The position numbers were made by a program, and so were the translations under genes. Shown here in pieces: positions 24,851 to 35,408 of a DNA stretch of 64,000 bases. Within the stretch, counting starts at the first letter, position 1; every line of letters starts with the position of its first letter. The stretch is from Parabacteroides distasonis ATCC 8503 (GTDB lineage Bacteria > Bacteroidota > Bacteroidia > Bacteroidales > Tannerellaceae). The notes beneath the pieces were generated by a model, which ran no database searches, was not told the origin of the DNA, and was given only the letters and a program-made list of their open reading frames with translations. Location: NCBI RefSeq assembly GCF_000012845.1, contig NC_009615.1, forward strand, positions 4,218,501 to 4,282,500, written 5' to 3'.

Positions 24851-27247
24851 CTAATGATTCGTCCCCTCGAATAAATCCTTTGAATTGTTGGATAAGCCAT
24901 TCTTTAGCTTGAACTGGTTGAACGTATAGCTAAGGGTCAAGCCTATCAACGGGTAATCGGGCCGGATTCGTGTTTTGGAAATCAAGTTCGAGGAAGTGAT
25001 CGTATTGACATAACGGGCCGTATTGAAGACATCCCGGAAAGAGAGGGTGGCCGTCAACTTCCGTTTGAAGAATTGTTGCCGTATCGCTAGGTTGACAAAC
25101 CAGAACGACTGGGTTCTTCCTTGGGTGGTTACGGAAGGGCCTACGAAATTGCCGTCAAGCTGTATCCTTGTGTATTTACCTGCCGTGAAAGCGTTGTTCC
25201 ATGCGATCTCGTAATTGGTACTGGTCTCATTCTTCCCGTCCGTCTTATACTCGTTCTCTACCCGGTAGTGATAAAGGCTACCGTTTATTTGCGTATTCCA
25301 CCAACTGGTGGCCTGCAAACTGCCCGATAGTTCTATTCCGGTGGAATAATCATGTCCCACGTTCGCCATGGAATCCAAGGTAACCCCGGCTTGGTAAGGA
25401 ACCCGTAATCGTTCGATCTTGTCTTTGCGGGTTCGGTGGAATAGGGAGGCAGACAAGGCATTGTCGCCGGAAGTCAAGGAATAATTCAACTCGAAAGAAT
25501 GAATGTACTCCGGGCGTATATCCGGGTTACCGATCTCGGCTGTATAGTAATCCTTGTAAGTGATGTATGGCTCCATGAAATAAAGCTCCGGTCGGGTCGT
25601 ACGACGGCTGTAAGCGAATAGAAGCTTCTGATTTTGTGTGAGGTTATAACCGATATGGGCGGATGGGAACAACTCAAAACGCTTTTGTAGGCGGTTTGCC
25701 CAATCTTTGGAGCTACGTAATACTTGATGCGTATGTTCTCCCCGTAATCCTACTTGAAAATCAAAAGACCGGTAGCTATCCCCAACGATCGCATAAAGGG
25801 AGTTGATCCCTTGTTGGAAATAGAACGTGTTGTAAATATCGTCACGCCAGAAGAACTCTTTGGTATCCGGGTTCCAAAACTGCATACTATAATCGCCGTC
25901 TTCCGAGTATGAGAAATATTGATAACCCGCCTTGATTTGTCCGGTTTTGCTGTATGGAAATACATAATCGGCTTTCGCACGGACGGTCCAACGATGTTCG
26001 GCCTCCCACGCACGATGACCTTGCTGGCGTACGTTGTTTTTGTCGAACAGATCGCTTTGGAAATATTCCAGAGCGTCGCCTCCATATTTCAAGAAGAAGC
26101 TACCGCTAAGGTTATGCCCCTTATCATTGAACTTATGATCCACGGCCAGATTCCCTAGTCCGAAAGTCTCATGGATATCAAAGTCGTCAAGGCTCTTGAA
26201 CTCTCCGTTCTCGAATTGCTCGCCATTAGCGGAACGTTCTTCCGTATATTCCAGATCCCCTTTTCGCTTGAGTCCGGCATATCCACCTTCCGTGTTAATG
26301 GAAAAAGTCGTTTGTTTTTGTGTATAGCTCCAACCTCCATTGAGAATATATGCGTAGCCGTTACTTTCACGGGGGCCATTGGAATAAGAAGTCGTTGTCG
26401 TATCGTTTACCAACGTCGTTTTCTCTTGGGTAAAATGACTTTTGCGAAGTCGGTTTCCCACATAACCGCCTATACGCCATTGAGACGCCTTGTTTTGTCC
26501 GGTCAACAAGAAATCCAAGGTCCGGCTCCATACCGTATTCCCGCTTAGGTTGATTACTCCGCTCAACCCTTCCCCGAAGTTCTTCTTGGTAATGACATTG
26601 ATGATCCCGACATCACCCCCTGTATCATGTTGGGCGGACGGGGTAGTTATGATCTCTATATTCTGGATTTGTCCGGACGGGATCTGTTCCAAGGCTTGGG
26701 TCCCGGTAAATATACTGGGCTTTCCATCTACGTAGACTGTGAATCCGCTACTCCCCCGGAAGGTAACCTCTCCCTCGGCGTTCACCCGGATGGAAGGCGT
26801 GTTCTCTAGGATATCGACAGCGGTTCCTCCCGAGGAAAGCAGGTTGGAAGAAGCCTCGATGATCTTTTTATCCAGTTTATAGATGACTTGTTTCTTGTTG
26901 GCTACGACCTCCACTTCCTGTAAGCCTACCTCAAGCATTTGCATCGGGATAATACCCAGATCCTTGATTTGCTCTGTAAGGATAAACTCCTCTCCCATAT
27001 AAACATCATATCCCAGAAAATGGATACGGATCGAATACGTTCCCGGTTTTACGGGCTGGATTAGAAAAGAACCGTTCGCTTCAGTCATAGCTTCTTCGAC
27101 GATATGATCTCCATCATATAATACAACGTGAGCGTAGTCTAATGCCTTACGGGTGGTTTGATCGATTACGATTCCTTTAATACCCGGATTCGCATGGATA
27201 GATAGTAGTGCGCTAAGGAATACTAGCGATAGAAAAAGTTTTCTCAT
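24851..27247 (-). CDS. TonB-dependent receptor with carboxypeptidase-like N-terminal domain
   Basis: 798 residues. The signal peptide ends at SIHA. A carboxypeptidase regulatory-like domain at about 20-105 (IKGIVIDQTTRKALDYAHVV) is followed by a plug (NTPSIRVNAEGEVTFRGSSG, VDGKPSIFTG) and a barrel of the outer-membrane beta-barrel type found in SusC-independent receptors. No SusD partner is adjacent. It is divergent from the hybrid sensor at 27410, which may regulate it. A TAGCTTTG box on the minus strand at 27277-27284 is a possible promoter. Confidence 0.9.
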   Translation of the reverse strand: MRKLFLSLVFLSALLSIHANPGIKGIVIDQTTRKALDYAHVVLYDGDHIVEEAMTEANGSFLIQPVKPGTYSIRIHFLGYDVYMGEEFILTEQIKDLGIIPMQMLEVGLQEVEVVANKKQVIYKLDKKIIEASSNLLSSGGTAVDILENTPSIRVNAEGEVTFRGSSGFTVYVDGKPSIFTGTQALEQIPSGQIQNIEIITTPSAQHDTGGDVGIINVITKKNFGEGLSGVINLSGNTVWSRTLDFLLTGQNKASQWRIGGYVGNRLRKSHFTQEKTTLVNDTTTTSYSNGPRESNGYAYILNGGWSYTQKQTTFSINTEGGYAGLKRKGDLEYTEERSANGEQFENGEFKSLDDFDIHETFGLGNLAVDHKFNDKGHNLSGSFFLKYGGDALEYFQSDLFDKNNVRQQGHRAWEAEHRWTVRAKADYVFPYSKTGQIKAGYQYFSYSEDGDYSMQFWNPDTKEFFWRDDIYNTFYFQQGINSLYAIVGDSYRSFDFQVGLRGEHTHQVLRSSKDWANRLQKRFELFPSAHIGYNLTQNQKLLFAYSRRTTRPELYFMEPYITYKDYYTAEIGNPDIRPEYIHSFELNYSLTSGDNALSASLFHRTRKDKIERLRVPYQAGVTLDSMANVGHDYSTGIELSGSLQATSWWNTQINGSLYHYRVENEYKTDGKNETSTNYEIAWNNAFTAGKYTRIQLDGNFVGPSVTTQGRTQSFWFVNLAIRQQFFKRKLTATLSFRDVFNTARYVNTITSSNLISKTRIRPDYPLIGLTLSYTFNQFKLKNGLSNNSKDLFEGTNH

Positions 27248-27380
27248 ATTTTACATTCGTTTTAGAATTGATACCGCAAAGCTAGGGAAATAGGGAGGGA
27301 GCGGGCCGGACATATGTTTCATAATACCGTACAAATCGTTCAATCTTTCTGTTTTCTGTGATTTTCACCCACTTAATCTT

Positions 27381-27388
27381 TATATTTG
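27381..27388 (+). promoter_or_regulatory. -7 box before hybrid sensor/regulator
   Basis: TATATTTG followed by GGGGC, 21 bp before the ATG at 27410. The -33 region is poor (TGTG). Confidence 0.5.
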
Positions 27389-27409
27389 GGGCATTAATCG
27401 GATGAATGG

Positions 27410-30400
27410 ATGAGAATATACCTTTTACTGCTGTTTGTACTTATGGTAACGAGAACGCAAGCTACCAACGTTATTTTTGACCGGATAACAATGGATAGCG
27501 GGCTTTCTTCTTCTTCGGTGACCTCTATTTTGAAGGATCGTACCGGGTATGTCTGGGTCGGGACGACTGAAGGCTTGAACCGCTACGATGGATATACGTT
27601 TAAAGTATTCTTGCCCGTACCGGATTGTCCGGAAAGTATACAAAGCAGTTCTATCGATAAATTATTCGAGGATTCAGATGGAGGTATCTGGATCTTTTTT
27701 TCCTCGGGTGGGATTAGCCGTTATGACAGAGGTTCGGATACATTTCTGAATTTCACGAAAGAATGGCTTCGACAACAGTTACGTGTGTATGGTAGTCCTA
27801 CTTGTTTCTCGGCCTCCGTTCCGGGACATATCTTTATAGGTACGGAGAACGGGATGTTGGAGTATGACGCTAAAGAGAAGAAATTGGTACGCCTTTCTTC
27901 GGCGGGTTCGGTAGTCTCGTCGTCTCCTGTGAATTGTTTGTATTCGGCGCCGGATCATTCGTTTTGGGTAGGGACTTTAGCTGGTTTTAGTTTGTATGAC
28001 AAAGAAACAAACCACTTTCAAGATTATACGATACGGACAAATGACCGGGAGGATATCAATGCCGGCAATTTGAATGGCGTTAACGCGATCTATATCGACC
28101 GGTTTGATTATATGTGGTTAGGTACGGGACGTGAAGGGGCTTTTCGTTCGGTTGATATGGGAGAGCGAGAGATCTTCCAATCTGTCGGTCGTGAGGATAC
28201 TCGGGTATATCAATTCTTGGAGACCGGTGATGGTGATTTCTGGATCGGACATAATAAGGGGACAAGCTTGATTAGCCGGATGAATCGGCTTGCCTTGCGA
28301 TGTGAGCATTTCTTTGACCGGCCGGAGGATCTGGAACCTACGGGAGAATGCCAAGTGAGATCCATCTTCGAGAGTAAGGACGGAACGGTCTGGTTTGATG
28401 ATAGCCGTTTCAATCAAGGTCTTTTTTATTATTCTCCGAAGGAGAGGAAAATGGGACAGTTGAGGAACGTGCCGGAAGACGCACATTCAATCAGCAGTAA
28501 CCAGATTACCTGTTTGTTTCTGGATGACTCGGATCATCTGTGGGCGGGGCATTCCACGTATGGGGTGAGCCATGCGGATTTAACACCTTCCTTGTTTCGA
28601 TATACCTTGGGATACACGGAAAAAGAGAATCTGTCTTCTCTTCATATCCTAGCCGTTTATGAGGATTCGGACCTGAATCTTTGGGTTGCGACCTCTAGGG
28701 GATTAGATCGGATTAACCATAAGACTTCCCGGGTAGATATGCGTTTTACCTTCTCACCCCAAAAAAGTCCGTCCTCTTTATCCGGAAAGATTATAGGTTC
28801 TATCCGTGAGGATTCGGAGCGGAACCTATGGATCAGTTATCAAGACGCCAACCCGGACCGGTTGAATCTGGATGATTTCCGAATCCGCCCTTTTATACCG
28901 GATTACCAAGTCTCTTATGATTATCCGATCAACTCGTTGTCGGAGTTATGTAACTTATGCGTGAGCGAAGAGTCTTGGTTTTGGGGAGGAGCGGATGAGG
29001 GGCGGCTTCGGGTGTGGGATACGAAGACGAGAGCGCTTATCACGTATCGATATATACCGGGTGAGATGAATCCCCTTGCGTCGAATCATATTCATTGTCT
29101 GTTTGTGGACTCTTCCGGTTATTTGTGGATCGGTACAAATGCGGGGTTGGATCAATACGACAAGCGAACCGGGCGATTTGATCATTTCACGGTACAGGAT
29201 GGCTTATCGGGAAATATCGTACGAGGAATCCGTGAAGGCGAGCCGGGCATCCTGTTTGTCAGCACGAATAAAGGGCTGAGTCGCTTGGATATACAAAACC
29301 GGCATATCGTTAATTATACGACGGCAAACGGTTTATTATCGAATGAGTTTATGGGTGGCGCTTGCTGTAAGCGCAAATCGGGTGAACTTGTATTTGGCAG
29401 TAATGAGGGGATCGTTTCTTTTGATCCCGTTCAGTTAACGGACGGTTTGAGAAAAATACCTGAGTCTCTGCGAATCACGAACCTCACGATCGGAGACTCA
29501 CGTGAGAAGCAAGGTTTACAGGTGGGTTTTATTGCGTTCGATTATTCTCATCCCCGTAGTATCCGATACCGGTATCGTCTGGATGGATATGATACGGATT
29601 GGCGGGAGGTGGACGCCAGCGATCGTACGGCTATATATAACCGTCTACCACCGGGAAACTATGTGTTTCGGGTGGAAACTTCCGGCAATGGTTCCTATTG
29701 GAGCGCTCCCATTACCGAACCTGTCAGGATCTTTCCTCCTTGGTGGCGGACGTGGTGGTTTATTTTGCTGGTATTCGTGGTTGTATGCGTACTGTTGTGT
29801 ATCGCCTATAAGAGCAGGGTGCGCTGGTATCAACTTCGCCAAGCCGAGTTGGAGTGTAAGATACAAGAACGTACACGGCTGTTGAAACAGGCCAAGCAAG
29901 AACTGGAGGAAAAAGATGCGTTGAAAACTCGTTTCTTTATGAATGTCTCTCATGAGCTTCGTACCCCTCTGACGATAATCAAGGGATTGACGGAGGATCT
30001 GGAACGGCATTCCGGTTCAGAAGTATCTTGTGGAGATAAAGAGATTTTGCGTACGATCTCCCGGAATACCAATCGCTTGATTTGGCATGTCAATGAATTG
30101 CTGGATTTATCGGTATTGACCCGGGGAGTACCTTCCCCGCATATCGTTTGTGCGGATCTCAGCCGATTCTTAGAGGATATTTCGGAAACCTTTATTCCTT
30201 TGGCCGATTCCTATAAAATCGCGTTTACGTATTCGATTGCCCCGGATATCTCAATCGCTTATTTTGACAAGAATATCCTAGAGCAGGTTCTATATAATTT
30301 ACTGTCGAACGCATTTAAGTATACGCCGGATGGTGGTTCGGTAAGCTTTTCCGCTTCATTGGAGCAAAGCTCATCCGATGCGGTCATGACTTTACGAATT

Positions 30401-31519
30401 ACGGATAGTGGAATCGGCATTCCTCCCGAATCGTTACCGTATATTTTTGATCGATATTATAAGGGGGCATCGATAGCGTTTCGCCGCTCGGAGAGTTCGG
30501 GGATCGGCCTTGCGTACACAAAAGAGCTATTGGAGTTACATAAGGCAACCATTCAATGTGAGAGTGAATTGGGGAAAGGTTCTGTTTTTACGGTTGCCTT
30601 GCCTATATCGGAAGAGGCTTATCCTGAGGAGTGGTTGGAGTATTCGGAACCTAAAATGGAAGAGGTATCTTTGCGGGAATCAGTTCCATTGGAAGAAACA
30701 AACTCGGTCCCGGAGAATCTACGACAAACGCTTTTGTTTGTAGAGGATAATGAGGATCTATGTCGTTATTTGATGAATGCTTTTCAAACGGATTACCGGG
30801 TCGTGATAGCGAAAAACGGAAAGGTCGGCTTGGAGAAAGCCTTGGAGATCCTACCGGACGTGATTGTCTCGGATGTAATGATGCCGGTCATGAATGGGAT
30901 TGAATGTTGCGAGGCTTTGAAAACGGATGAACGGACGGCCCATATACCGGTTATCCTATTGACTGCTTTAGCGGAAGAACGTCAACAATTGGAAGGGTAT
31001 GGAGCCGGAGCGGATGATTATCTGCCTAAACCATTCAGTCTTGCTGTCTTAAAAGCGAAGATCAAGAATCTGCTCAAACGTAGTGAGCAACTAAAGTTAT
31101 ATTTCAGGGATCGGTTCGACTTGCGTACTCCGGAGCAAACCATCGCCGATCCGGATAAGGAATTTCTTTCGAAAGTGACAAAGGTCGTTCTGGCTCATTT
31201 GCAGGACCCGGAGTTTGATGTAGAGCTTTTCTGTTCCAAGATGGCGATGAGCCGTGCCAGCTTATTTCGGAAATTAAAGTCTACTACTGGTTGCTCCGCT
31301 TCCTCATTCACCCGTAATATACGTATAAAGCGTGCCGCCGAGTTATTGGGGCAGCACGCTTATTCGATTGGGGAGGTAGCTGCTCAGGTCGGCTTCTCCG
31401 ATCCGAACTATTTTACCCGTTGCTTTAAAGAAATTTACGGGATCACTCCGAGTGAGTTTATTCAGACTTCACCGAGTTCACAGGATTCTCATTCGCCGCT
31501 TGCCAGTTCCGGAAAGTAA
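27410..31519 (+). CDS. Hybrid two-component sensor/AraC regulator (HTCS)
   Basis: 1369 residues, all modules in one chain. A signal/anchor is followed by periplasmic two-component propeller repeats to about 690 (YVWVGTTEGLNRYDGYTF, HLWAGHS, YLWIGTNAGLDQYD) and a Y_Y_Y domain to about 780. A membrane helix lies near 785-808, then His848 in FFMNVSHELRTPL, an ATPase domain near 960-1075 (NLLSNAFKYTPDG), a receiver at about 1105-1220 (VSDVMMPVMNG) and an AraC-type DNA-binding domain at about 1250-1350. HTCS proteins sense an imported breakdown product and activate the adjacent import genes. Here the only adjacent transport gene is the TonB receptor. The 3' end overlaps the convergent permease by 62 bp. 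Confidence 0.96.
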   Translation: MRIYLLLLFVLMVTRTQATNVIFDRITMDSGLSSSSVTSILKDRTGYVWVGTTEGLNRYDGYTFKVFLPVPDCPESIQSSSIDKLFEDSDGGIWIFFSSGGISRYDRGSDTFLNFTKEWLRQQLRVYGSPTCFSASVPGHIFIGTENGMLEYDAKEKKLVRLSSAGSVVSSSPVNCLYSAPDHSFWVGTLAGFSLYDKETNHFQDYTIRTNDREDINAGNLNGVNAIYIDRFDYMWLGTGREGAFRSVDMGEREIFQSVGREDTRVYQFLETGDGDFWIGHNKGTSLISRMNRLALRCEHFFDRPEDLEPTGECQVRSIFESKDGTVWFDDSRFNQGLFYYSPKERKMGQLRNVPEDAHSISSNQITCLFLDDSDHLWAGHSTYGVSHADLTPSLFRYTLGYTEKENLSSLHILAVYEDSDLNLWVATSRGLDRINHKTSRVDMRFTFSPQKSPSSLSGKIIGSIREDSERNLWISYQDANPDRLNLDDFRIRPFIPDYQVSYDYPINSLSELCNLCVSEESWFWGGADEGRLRVWDTKTRALITYRYIPGEMNPLASNHIHCLFVDSSGYLWIGTNAGLDQYDKRTGRFDHFTVQDGLSGNIVRGIREGEPGILFVSTNKGLSRLDIQNRHIVNYTTANGLLSNEFMGGACCKRKSGELVFGSNEGIVSFDPVQLTDGLRKIPESLRITNLTIGDSREKQGLQVGFIAFDYSHPRSIRYRYRLDGYDTDWREVDASDRTAIYNRLPPGNYVFRVETSGNGSYWSAPITEPVRIFPPWWRTWWFILLVFVVVCVLLCIAYKSRVRWYQLRQAELECKIQERTRLLKQAKQELEEKDALKTRFFMNVSHELRTPLTIIKGLTEDLERHSGSEVSCGDKEILRTISRNTNRLIWHVNELLDLSVLTRGVPSPHIVCADLSRFLEDISETFIPLADSYKIAFTYSIAPDISIAYFDKNILEQVLYNLLSNAFKYTPDGGSVSFSASLEQSSSDAVMTLRITDSGIGIPPESLPYIFDRYYKGASIAFRRSESSGIGLAYTKELLELHKATIQCESELGKGSVFTVALPISEEAYPEEWLEYSEPKMEEVSLRESVPLEETNSVPENLRQTLLFVEDNEDLCRYLMNAFQTDYRVVIAKNGKVGLEKALEILPDVIVSDVMMPVMNGIECCEALKTDERTAHIPVILLTALAEERQQLEGYGAGADDYLPKPFSLAVLKAKIKNLLKRSEQLKLYFRDRFDLRTPEQTIADPDKEFLSKVTKVVLAHLQDPEFDVELFCSKMAMSRASLFRKLKSTTGCSASSFTRNIRIKRAAELLGQHAYSIGEVAAQVGFSDPNYFTRCFKEIYGITPSEFIQTSPSSQDSHSPLASSGK

Positions 31520-33845
31520 CGGTACCGATCGTAACCGAGAGAATGATTAGGAAAGCTACGATGAAGACCCAAAGATGGAGTGGTGTTTTATAAGCGAAAT
31601 TCTCTAGCCACTGTTGTGTTCCCATCCATGCTATTGGGATCGAGATGATGAAGCAAACGGAGACGATCTGGATATAAGTCTTGTTGAACATCAAAAGAAT
31701 CTGTCCGGTAGTCGCTCCGTTGATCTTGCGGATACCGATCTCTTTCCGGCGGTATTGCGTCTCAAATAGCACGAGTCCGAATACACCTACGATAGAGATC
31801 AAGATCGCCATTATTCCGAATAGGGAGATTAGTTTACCCAGTGTTTGTTCTTTCTGATATAAATTATTTAAGATGGTGTTGTAGAAAGAGATCTCGAAAG
31901 GGAAAGTCGGATCGATCTCTTTCAATGTTTCCCGGACGTGGGCGACAGCTTCCTGTAAATTCGTTTTCGAATTGAAGCGGATATAGGATACCAATTTAGG
32001 ATTGGGTATATCGTTATTCAATGCGAATACGAAAGGCGAGCTTGCGATCCGGCAAGAGTTAAACCGGAAATCCTTGCTGACTCCTAGAACCGTACGATCA
32101 TTGAAACGATCTCCGGGATGTAAGTGGAAATCCCGCTCTGCCGCCGGATTGATGATATAATCACTTTGTGCCTTGTTTAAATCCTCCCGTGTAAAATCCC
32201 TTCCTTCCTCTACTTGGATATCCATGACGGAAAGGAAATTCTCGGAGGCATAGAATACCTTGAAGAATACATCCTTATCTTCATGACGGGCATATTCGAG
32301 ATCGATCATGTCATCTTCTTTCGATAATTCGTAGACGGAGAAGGCCACATCCTCTATTCCCGGATAATCTTTAAGTTTCTGGATATATTGGGGCTTATGC
32401 TTGGCGTAGATCTCCGGTGTCAGGTTCACGATGGCTACTTGGTCTTTATTGAATCCTAGTTGCTCGCTAGAGGTCATGAAATGGTTCTGAAGTCCCATGA
32501 ATAAGGTGACAATAATCAAGGCGATCGATACCGTGTATTGGAAACCGATCAGGGCGACACGTACTTTTTTCCCTTTGGGACTAAGACCGAAAGAGCCCTT
32601 TAGTACCAAGGCCGGCGCATAGGAGGTACTTCGTATAGCTGGATAAAGTCCCGCCAAGCAACCCGTCAAGATAGCGATCAGTGCAGTGAGAAGGATCAGG
32701 CCTTTGTATTGACTAAGACGTATATCCGCATCTACCCAATTAGCGATCGGTGTGTAAGACAAATCGTTTACGATGAATAAGGCGAGAATGTAGGATATCA
32801 AGCAGATCACGATCGATTCAATCAGTGAGATGGCTTGTAACTTATAGATGGAGCATCCTAATACCCGGTGCGTATTGATCGTTTTCAATCGTAGGGGAAT
32901 CAACGAGGTTGTGAGATTGGTAAAATTGATTCCGGCGATGAATAAGATGAGGAAAGCGATACCCAGTAACACATAATTTGTCTCCCGGTGACCTTTCGGA
33001 TTAAAGTCGAAAGTTGTATCATGCGTGTAATAAACATCCTTTAAGGGGGTTAGACGTAATGCGATCTCTTGCGCTGAACCCATTTGGCTTTTAGCGAAAT
33101 CGAAAGTCTTGTTGAAATGATCCAATACCTCCTCTTTATTTAGGGGATCGTCTAGCGTGACGTATATTTCGTTGGCATACATTTGCCAAGAACTTTTTAA
33201 TAGATCCAGTTGGTCCATCGGGACGTAAATACGGTTTTGTACCGTAGTATTTCCCGGGAAATCCTTATAGACACCCCCAATAGTAAGTATCGTGGTACTT
33301 ACAGGTTGCCAGCCACTACTGCCGGACATCCGGATACGTTTACCGATAGCGGATTGTTTGTCGAACAGCCTTTTGGCGACACTCTCCGGAATGAGTACGG
33401 AGCCGGGAATGGATAGGCATTCGACGGAACCTTCTTTCATGTGGAAATCAAAGACATCTGAGATATTGGGTAGACAAAGCTGGAAGTTTTCCTTAAAGAC
33501 TTTCGCTTCTCCTTGATCGTCTACTTCGTCGATTTGGCAATACCGTTCTCCTCCGTAGAATGGATAACGGTAGGAGTAATCCGTGATATGAGCGGATGAG
33601 TTAACAAAAGCATCGCTAAACATTAGGCAATGGATGGCGTTATGCTCGAATTCTCCGTGATTTGCCTCTAGCCGGAAGGTTCGGCCTGATTTGCTGTGCA
33701 TGGCATCGTAATTCATCTCGTAATCCACCTGCATTACTATCAGGAGGAAAGCGGCGAAAGCGATTGTTAAGCCAAAGAGGTTTAACACGACAGCGGTCTT
33801 AAACCGCTTGAATAGATAAAGTAAGTTTCGAATCATTAGTTTCAT
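31458..33845 (-). CDS. FtsX/MacB-type ABC transporter permease, sigma-54 controlled
   Basis: 795 residues. The first helix is near 17-40 (TAVVLNLFGLTIAFAAFLLI), then a periplasmic MacB-like domain, helices near 290-400 and 430-450, a second periplasmic domain and C-terminal helices. The FtsX signature is EIGIRKINGATTGQILLMFN and the end is NPVNSVKSE. It is a paralogue of the permease at 13668. No ATPase partner is adjacent. Upstream are a near-perfect sigma-54 promoter (33885-33899) and a 30-bp site shared with the NtrC-type regulator gene at 35625, so the phosphorylated regulator probably turns this gene on. Confidence 0.92.
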   Translation of the reverse strand: MKLMIRNLLYLFKRFKTAVVLNLFGLTIAFAAFLLIVMQVDYEMNYDAMHSKSGRTFRLEANHGEFEHNAIHCLMFSDAFVNSSAHITDYSYRYPFYGGERYCQIDEVDDQGEAKVFKENFQLCLPNISDVFDFHMKEGSVECLSIPGSVLIPESVAKRLFDKQSAIGKRIRMSGSSGWQPVSTTILTIGGVYKDFPGNTTVQNRIYVPMDQLDLLKSSWQMYANEIYVTLDDPLNKEEVLDHFNKTFDFAKSQMGSAQEIALRLTPLKDVYYTHDTTFDFNPKGHRETNYVLLGIAFLILFIAGINFTNLTTSLIPLRLKTINTHRVLGCSIYKLQAISLIESIVICLISYILALFIVNDLSYTPIANWVDADIRLSQYKGLILLTALIAILTGCLAGLYPAIRSTSYAPALVLKGSFGLSPKGKKVRVALIGFQYTVSIALIIVTLFMGLQNHFMTSSEQLGFNKDQVAIVNLTPEIYAKHKPQYIQKLKDYPGIEDVAFSVYELSKEDDMIDLEYARHEDKDVFFKVFYASENFLSVMDIQVEEGRDFTREDLNKAQSDYIINPAAERDFHLHPGDRFNDRTVLGVSKDFRFNSCRIASSPFVFALNNDIPNPKLVSYIRFNSKTNLQEAVAHVRETLKEIDPTFPFEISFYNTILNNLYQKEQTLGKLISLFGIMAILISIVGVFGLVLFETQYRRKEIGIRKINGATTGQILLMFNKTYIQIVSVCFIISIPIAWMGTQQWLENFAYKTPLHLWVFIVAFLIILSVTIGTVTFRNWQAANENPVNSVKSE

Positions 33846-33884
33846 TGTAACAGGTTTTAAATATATTCATTTTTTAGAAAGGAG

Positions 33885-33899
33885 GCAAATAATGTGCCA
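33885..33899 (-). promoter_or_regulatory. Sigma-54 (-24/-12) promoter
   Basis: The minus strand reads TGGCACATTATTTGC, matching TGGCAC-N5-TTGC with GG and GC in the right register. It lies 40 bp upstream of the permease start. Sigma-54 promoters need an NtrC-type ATPase; one is encoded at 35625-36989. Confidence 0.82.
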
Positions 33900-33963
33900 T
33901 CGATGTAACGTTCTGCTAATCATAAGATAATAGAAAAATGCTTAGAAACGATTGTGTGTGCCT

Positions 33964-33993
33964 TCGCACGGTGCACGTTCGCTTCCGCACGTT
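33964..33993. promoter_or_regulatory. Upstream activator site A for the NtrC-type regulator
   Basis: Contains CGCACGGT, CGTTCG and CGCACG in fixed register. It matches 35541-35570 at 23 of 30 positions by hand alignment. Two CGCACG units are 21 bp apart, two helix turns. It sits about 90 bp upstream of the sigma-54 promoter, a usual enhancer distance. Confidence 0.7.
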
Positions 33994-34058
33994 ATTGGAT
34001 TTTAATTCGTAAGTTCGCGGATGTTTTACATACAGAAAGATAATTCGGGAATATTAGC

Positions 34059-34832
34059 ATGGAAACTTCAAATAAACTCTGTTATTGGTTCCTTTTTTAT
34101 AAAGACCAACTGTTGCTTCAGAAAGAGAATGATACGTATACCATCCCCTATGGCGAGAATCCCCCAGTTCCGGTTTCTCATACGCTGGAGGTTGATTACC
34201 GGGATGGACTTCCCGCACGTACGGCAGAATTAGATACTCCGGTGGAGGGGAATGACCGTTACGTACATATGGGGTTGCGTGCCTCTTGGGATTATATCTC
34301 GAGAGCGTGTTACGAGAAGGCGGGTAAGGCTTATCAATTGCTTTATTGGGATAGCCATAGCCGTTTCTGTCCGGTATGTGGTACTCCTACCGTGCAGACT
34401 ACGTCGATCACGAAGCAATGTCCTTCTTGCAAACATGAGATTTATCCGACAATCTCAGCAGCGATGATCGTCTTGATCCGTAAGGAGGATTCGATTCTTT
34501 TGGTACATGCCCGTAATTTCCGGGGAACTTTCCATGGATTAGTGGCCGGATTCTTAGAAGTTGGCGAGACCTTGGAAGAGTGTGTGCGCAGGGAGGTCCG
34601 TGAGGAAACGGGTTTAGAGGTCGATAATATCACTTATTTCGGAAACCAACCTTGGCCTTATCCGAGTGGCTTGATGGTTGGCTTTGTAGCGGATTATGTA
34701 AGTGGGGAAATTAAGTTGCAGGATGAGGAACTAAGCTCTGGTGCCTTCTATACCAAAGATAATCTACCGGAGATCCCCCGTAAGTTGAGCTTGGCCCGTA
34801 AGCTAATCGATTGGTGGTTGGATCATCAATGA
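34059..34832 (+). CDS. nudC: NAD(+) diphosphatase / NADH pyrophosphatase (Nudix, zinc ribbon)
   Basis: 257 residues. An N-terminal variable domain is followed by a zinc ribbon at about 108-128 (FCPVCG and QCPSCK), the Nudix domain and a perfect Nudix box (GFLEVGETLEECVRREVREE then TGL). The NudC-specific motif is NQPWPYPSG near 190, matching the usual SQPWPFPxS. The enzyme splits NAD(H) to NMN(H) and AMP and can remove NAD caps from RNA. The last 30 bp overlap the convergent gene at 34803. Confidence 0.94.
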   Translation: METSNKLCYWFLFYKDQLLLQKENDTYTIPYGENPPVPVSHTLEVDYRDGLPARTAELDTPVEGNDRYVHMGLRASWDYISRACYEKAGKAYQLLYWDSHSRFCPVCGTPTVQTTSITKQCPSCKHEIYPTISAAMIVLIRKEDSILLVHARNFRGTFHGLVAGFLEVGETLEECVRREVREETGLEVDNITYFGNQPWPYPSGLMVGFVADYVSGEIKLQDEELSSGAFYTKDNLPEIPRKLSLARKLIDWWLDHQ

Positions 34833-35408
34833 GGAGTCCTTTTTTGCGGCCTCTGCCTGTTGTCTTTCGAATTTCTTTTTTTTAGAGATGACATCCGGGG
34901 TAGGGAGGTTGCCGTAGTTTTGCCAAGTTCCGTTGCGTTTTGCGTTGCGTTTATGGACATATGTTTTCCGGCTGGTCATCCTTCCTAGATCGAAGGTAGC
35001 TAGTGAGGTACGACCACTGGACGGAGTCCTTTTCAATTCATCTAAGATAGATTGATAGACAGGCAGTATCTTTTTATACGGTGGATTATGTCGCCAGAAT
35101 ACCGATGGCGGTAAATCCTTCAATGCTACTTTTCGGTGTGTCGTATCGTCTTGTTGGATATATTCTGAGAAATCTTTGGTGATAGGGATATTGCTGGGAG
35201 CGGCCAGTTGAGGTTTCCCCATCGGTTTTCCCGGTTCCGGGTTGAGGAAAGAACCGCTTTGGATTGCTTTTTGGAATTCAGGGTTCAATTTGATGGAATC
35301 TTTGCCTGCTAATACATCCTTTAGCCAGATCGAATCTTGCTCAGTCCATTGCGCATAGCCTAAGTGTATATTTATACAGACGAAAAATCCAATCAATAGT
35401 GGTCTCAT
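34803..35408 (-). CDS. Small secreted protein, DUF4858-like
   Basis: 201 residues with a signal peptide ending in GYAQ, then WTEQDSIWLKDVLAGKD, text I associate with DUF4858 proteins of Bacteroidales. It has no cysteines in the mature part and a Lys/Gln-rich tail (KKKKFERQQAEAAKKDSSL). The function is unknown. It is divergent from the NtrC-type regulator. A minus-strand TATCTTTG box at 35434-35441 is its likely promoter. Confidence 0.7.
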   Translation of the reverse strand: MRPLLIGFFVCINIHLGYAQWTEQDSIWLKDVLAGKDSIKLNPEFQKAIQSGSFLNPEPGKPMGKPQLAAPSNIPITKDFSEYIQQDDTTHRKVALKDLPPSVFWRHNPPYKKILPVYQSILDELKRTPSSGRTSLATFDLGRMTSRKTYVHKRNAKRNGTWQNYGNLPTPDVISKKKKFERQQAEAAKKDSSLMIQPPID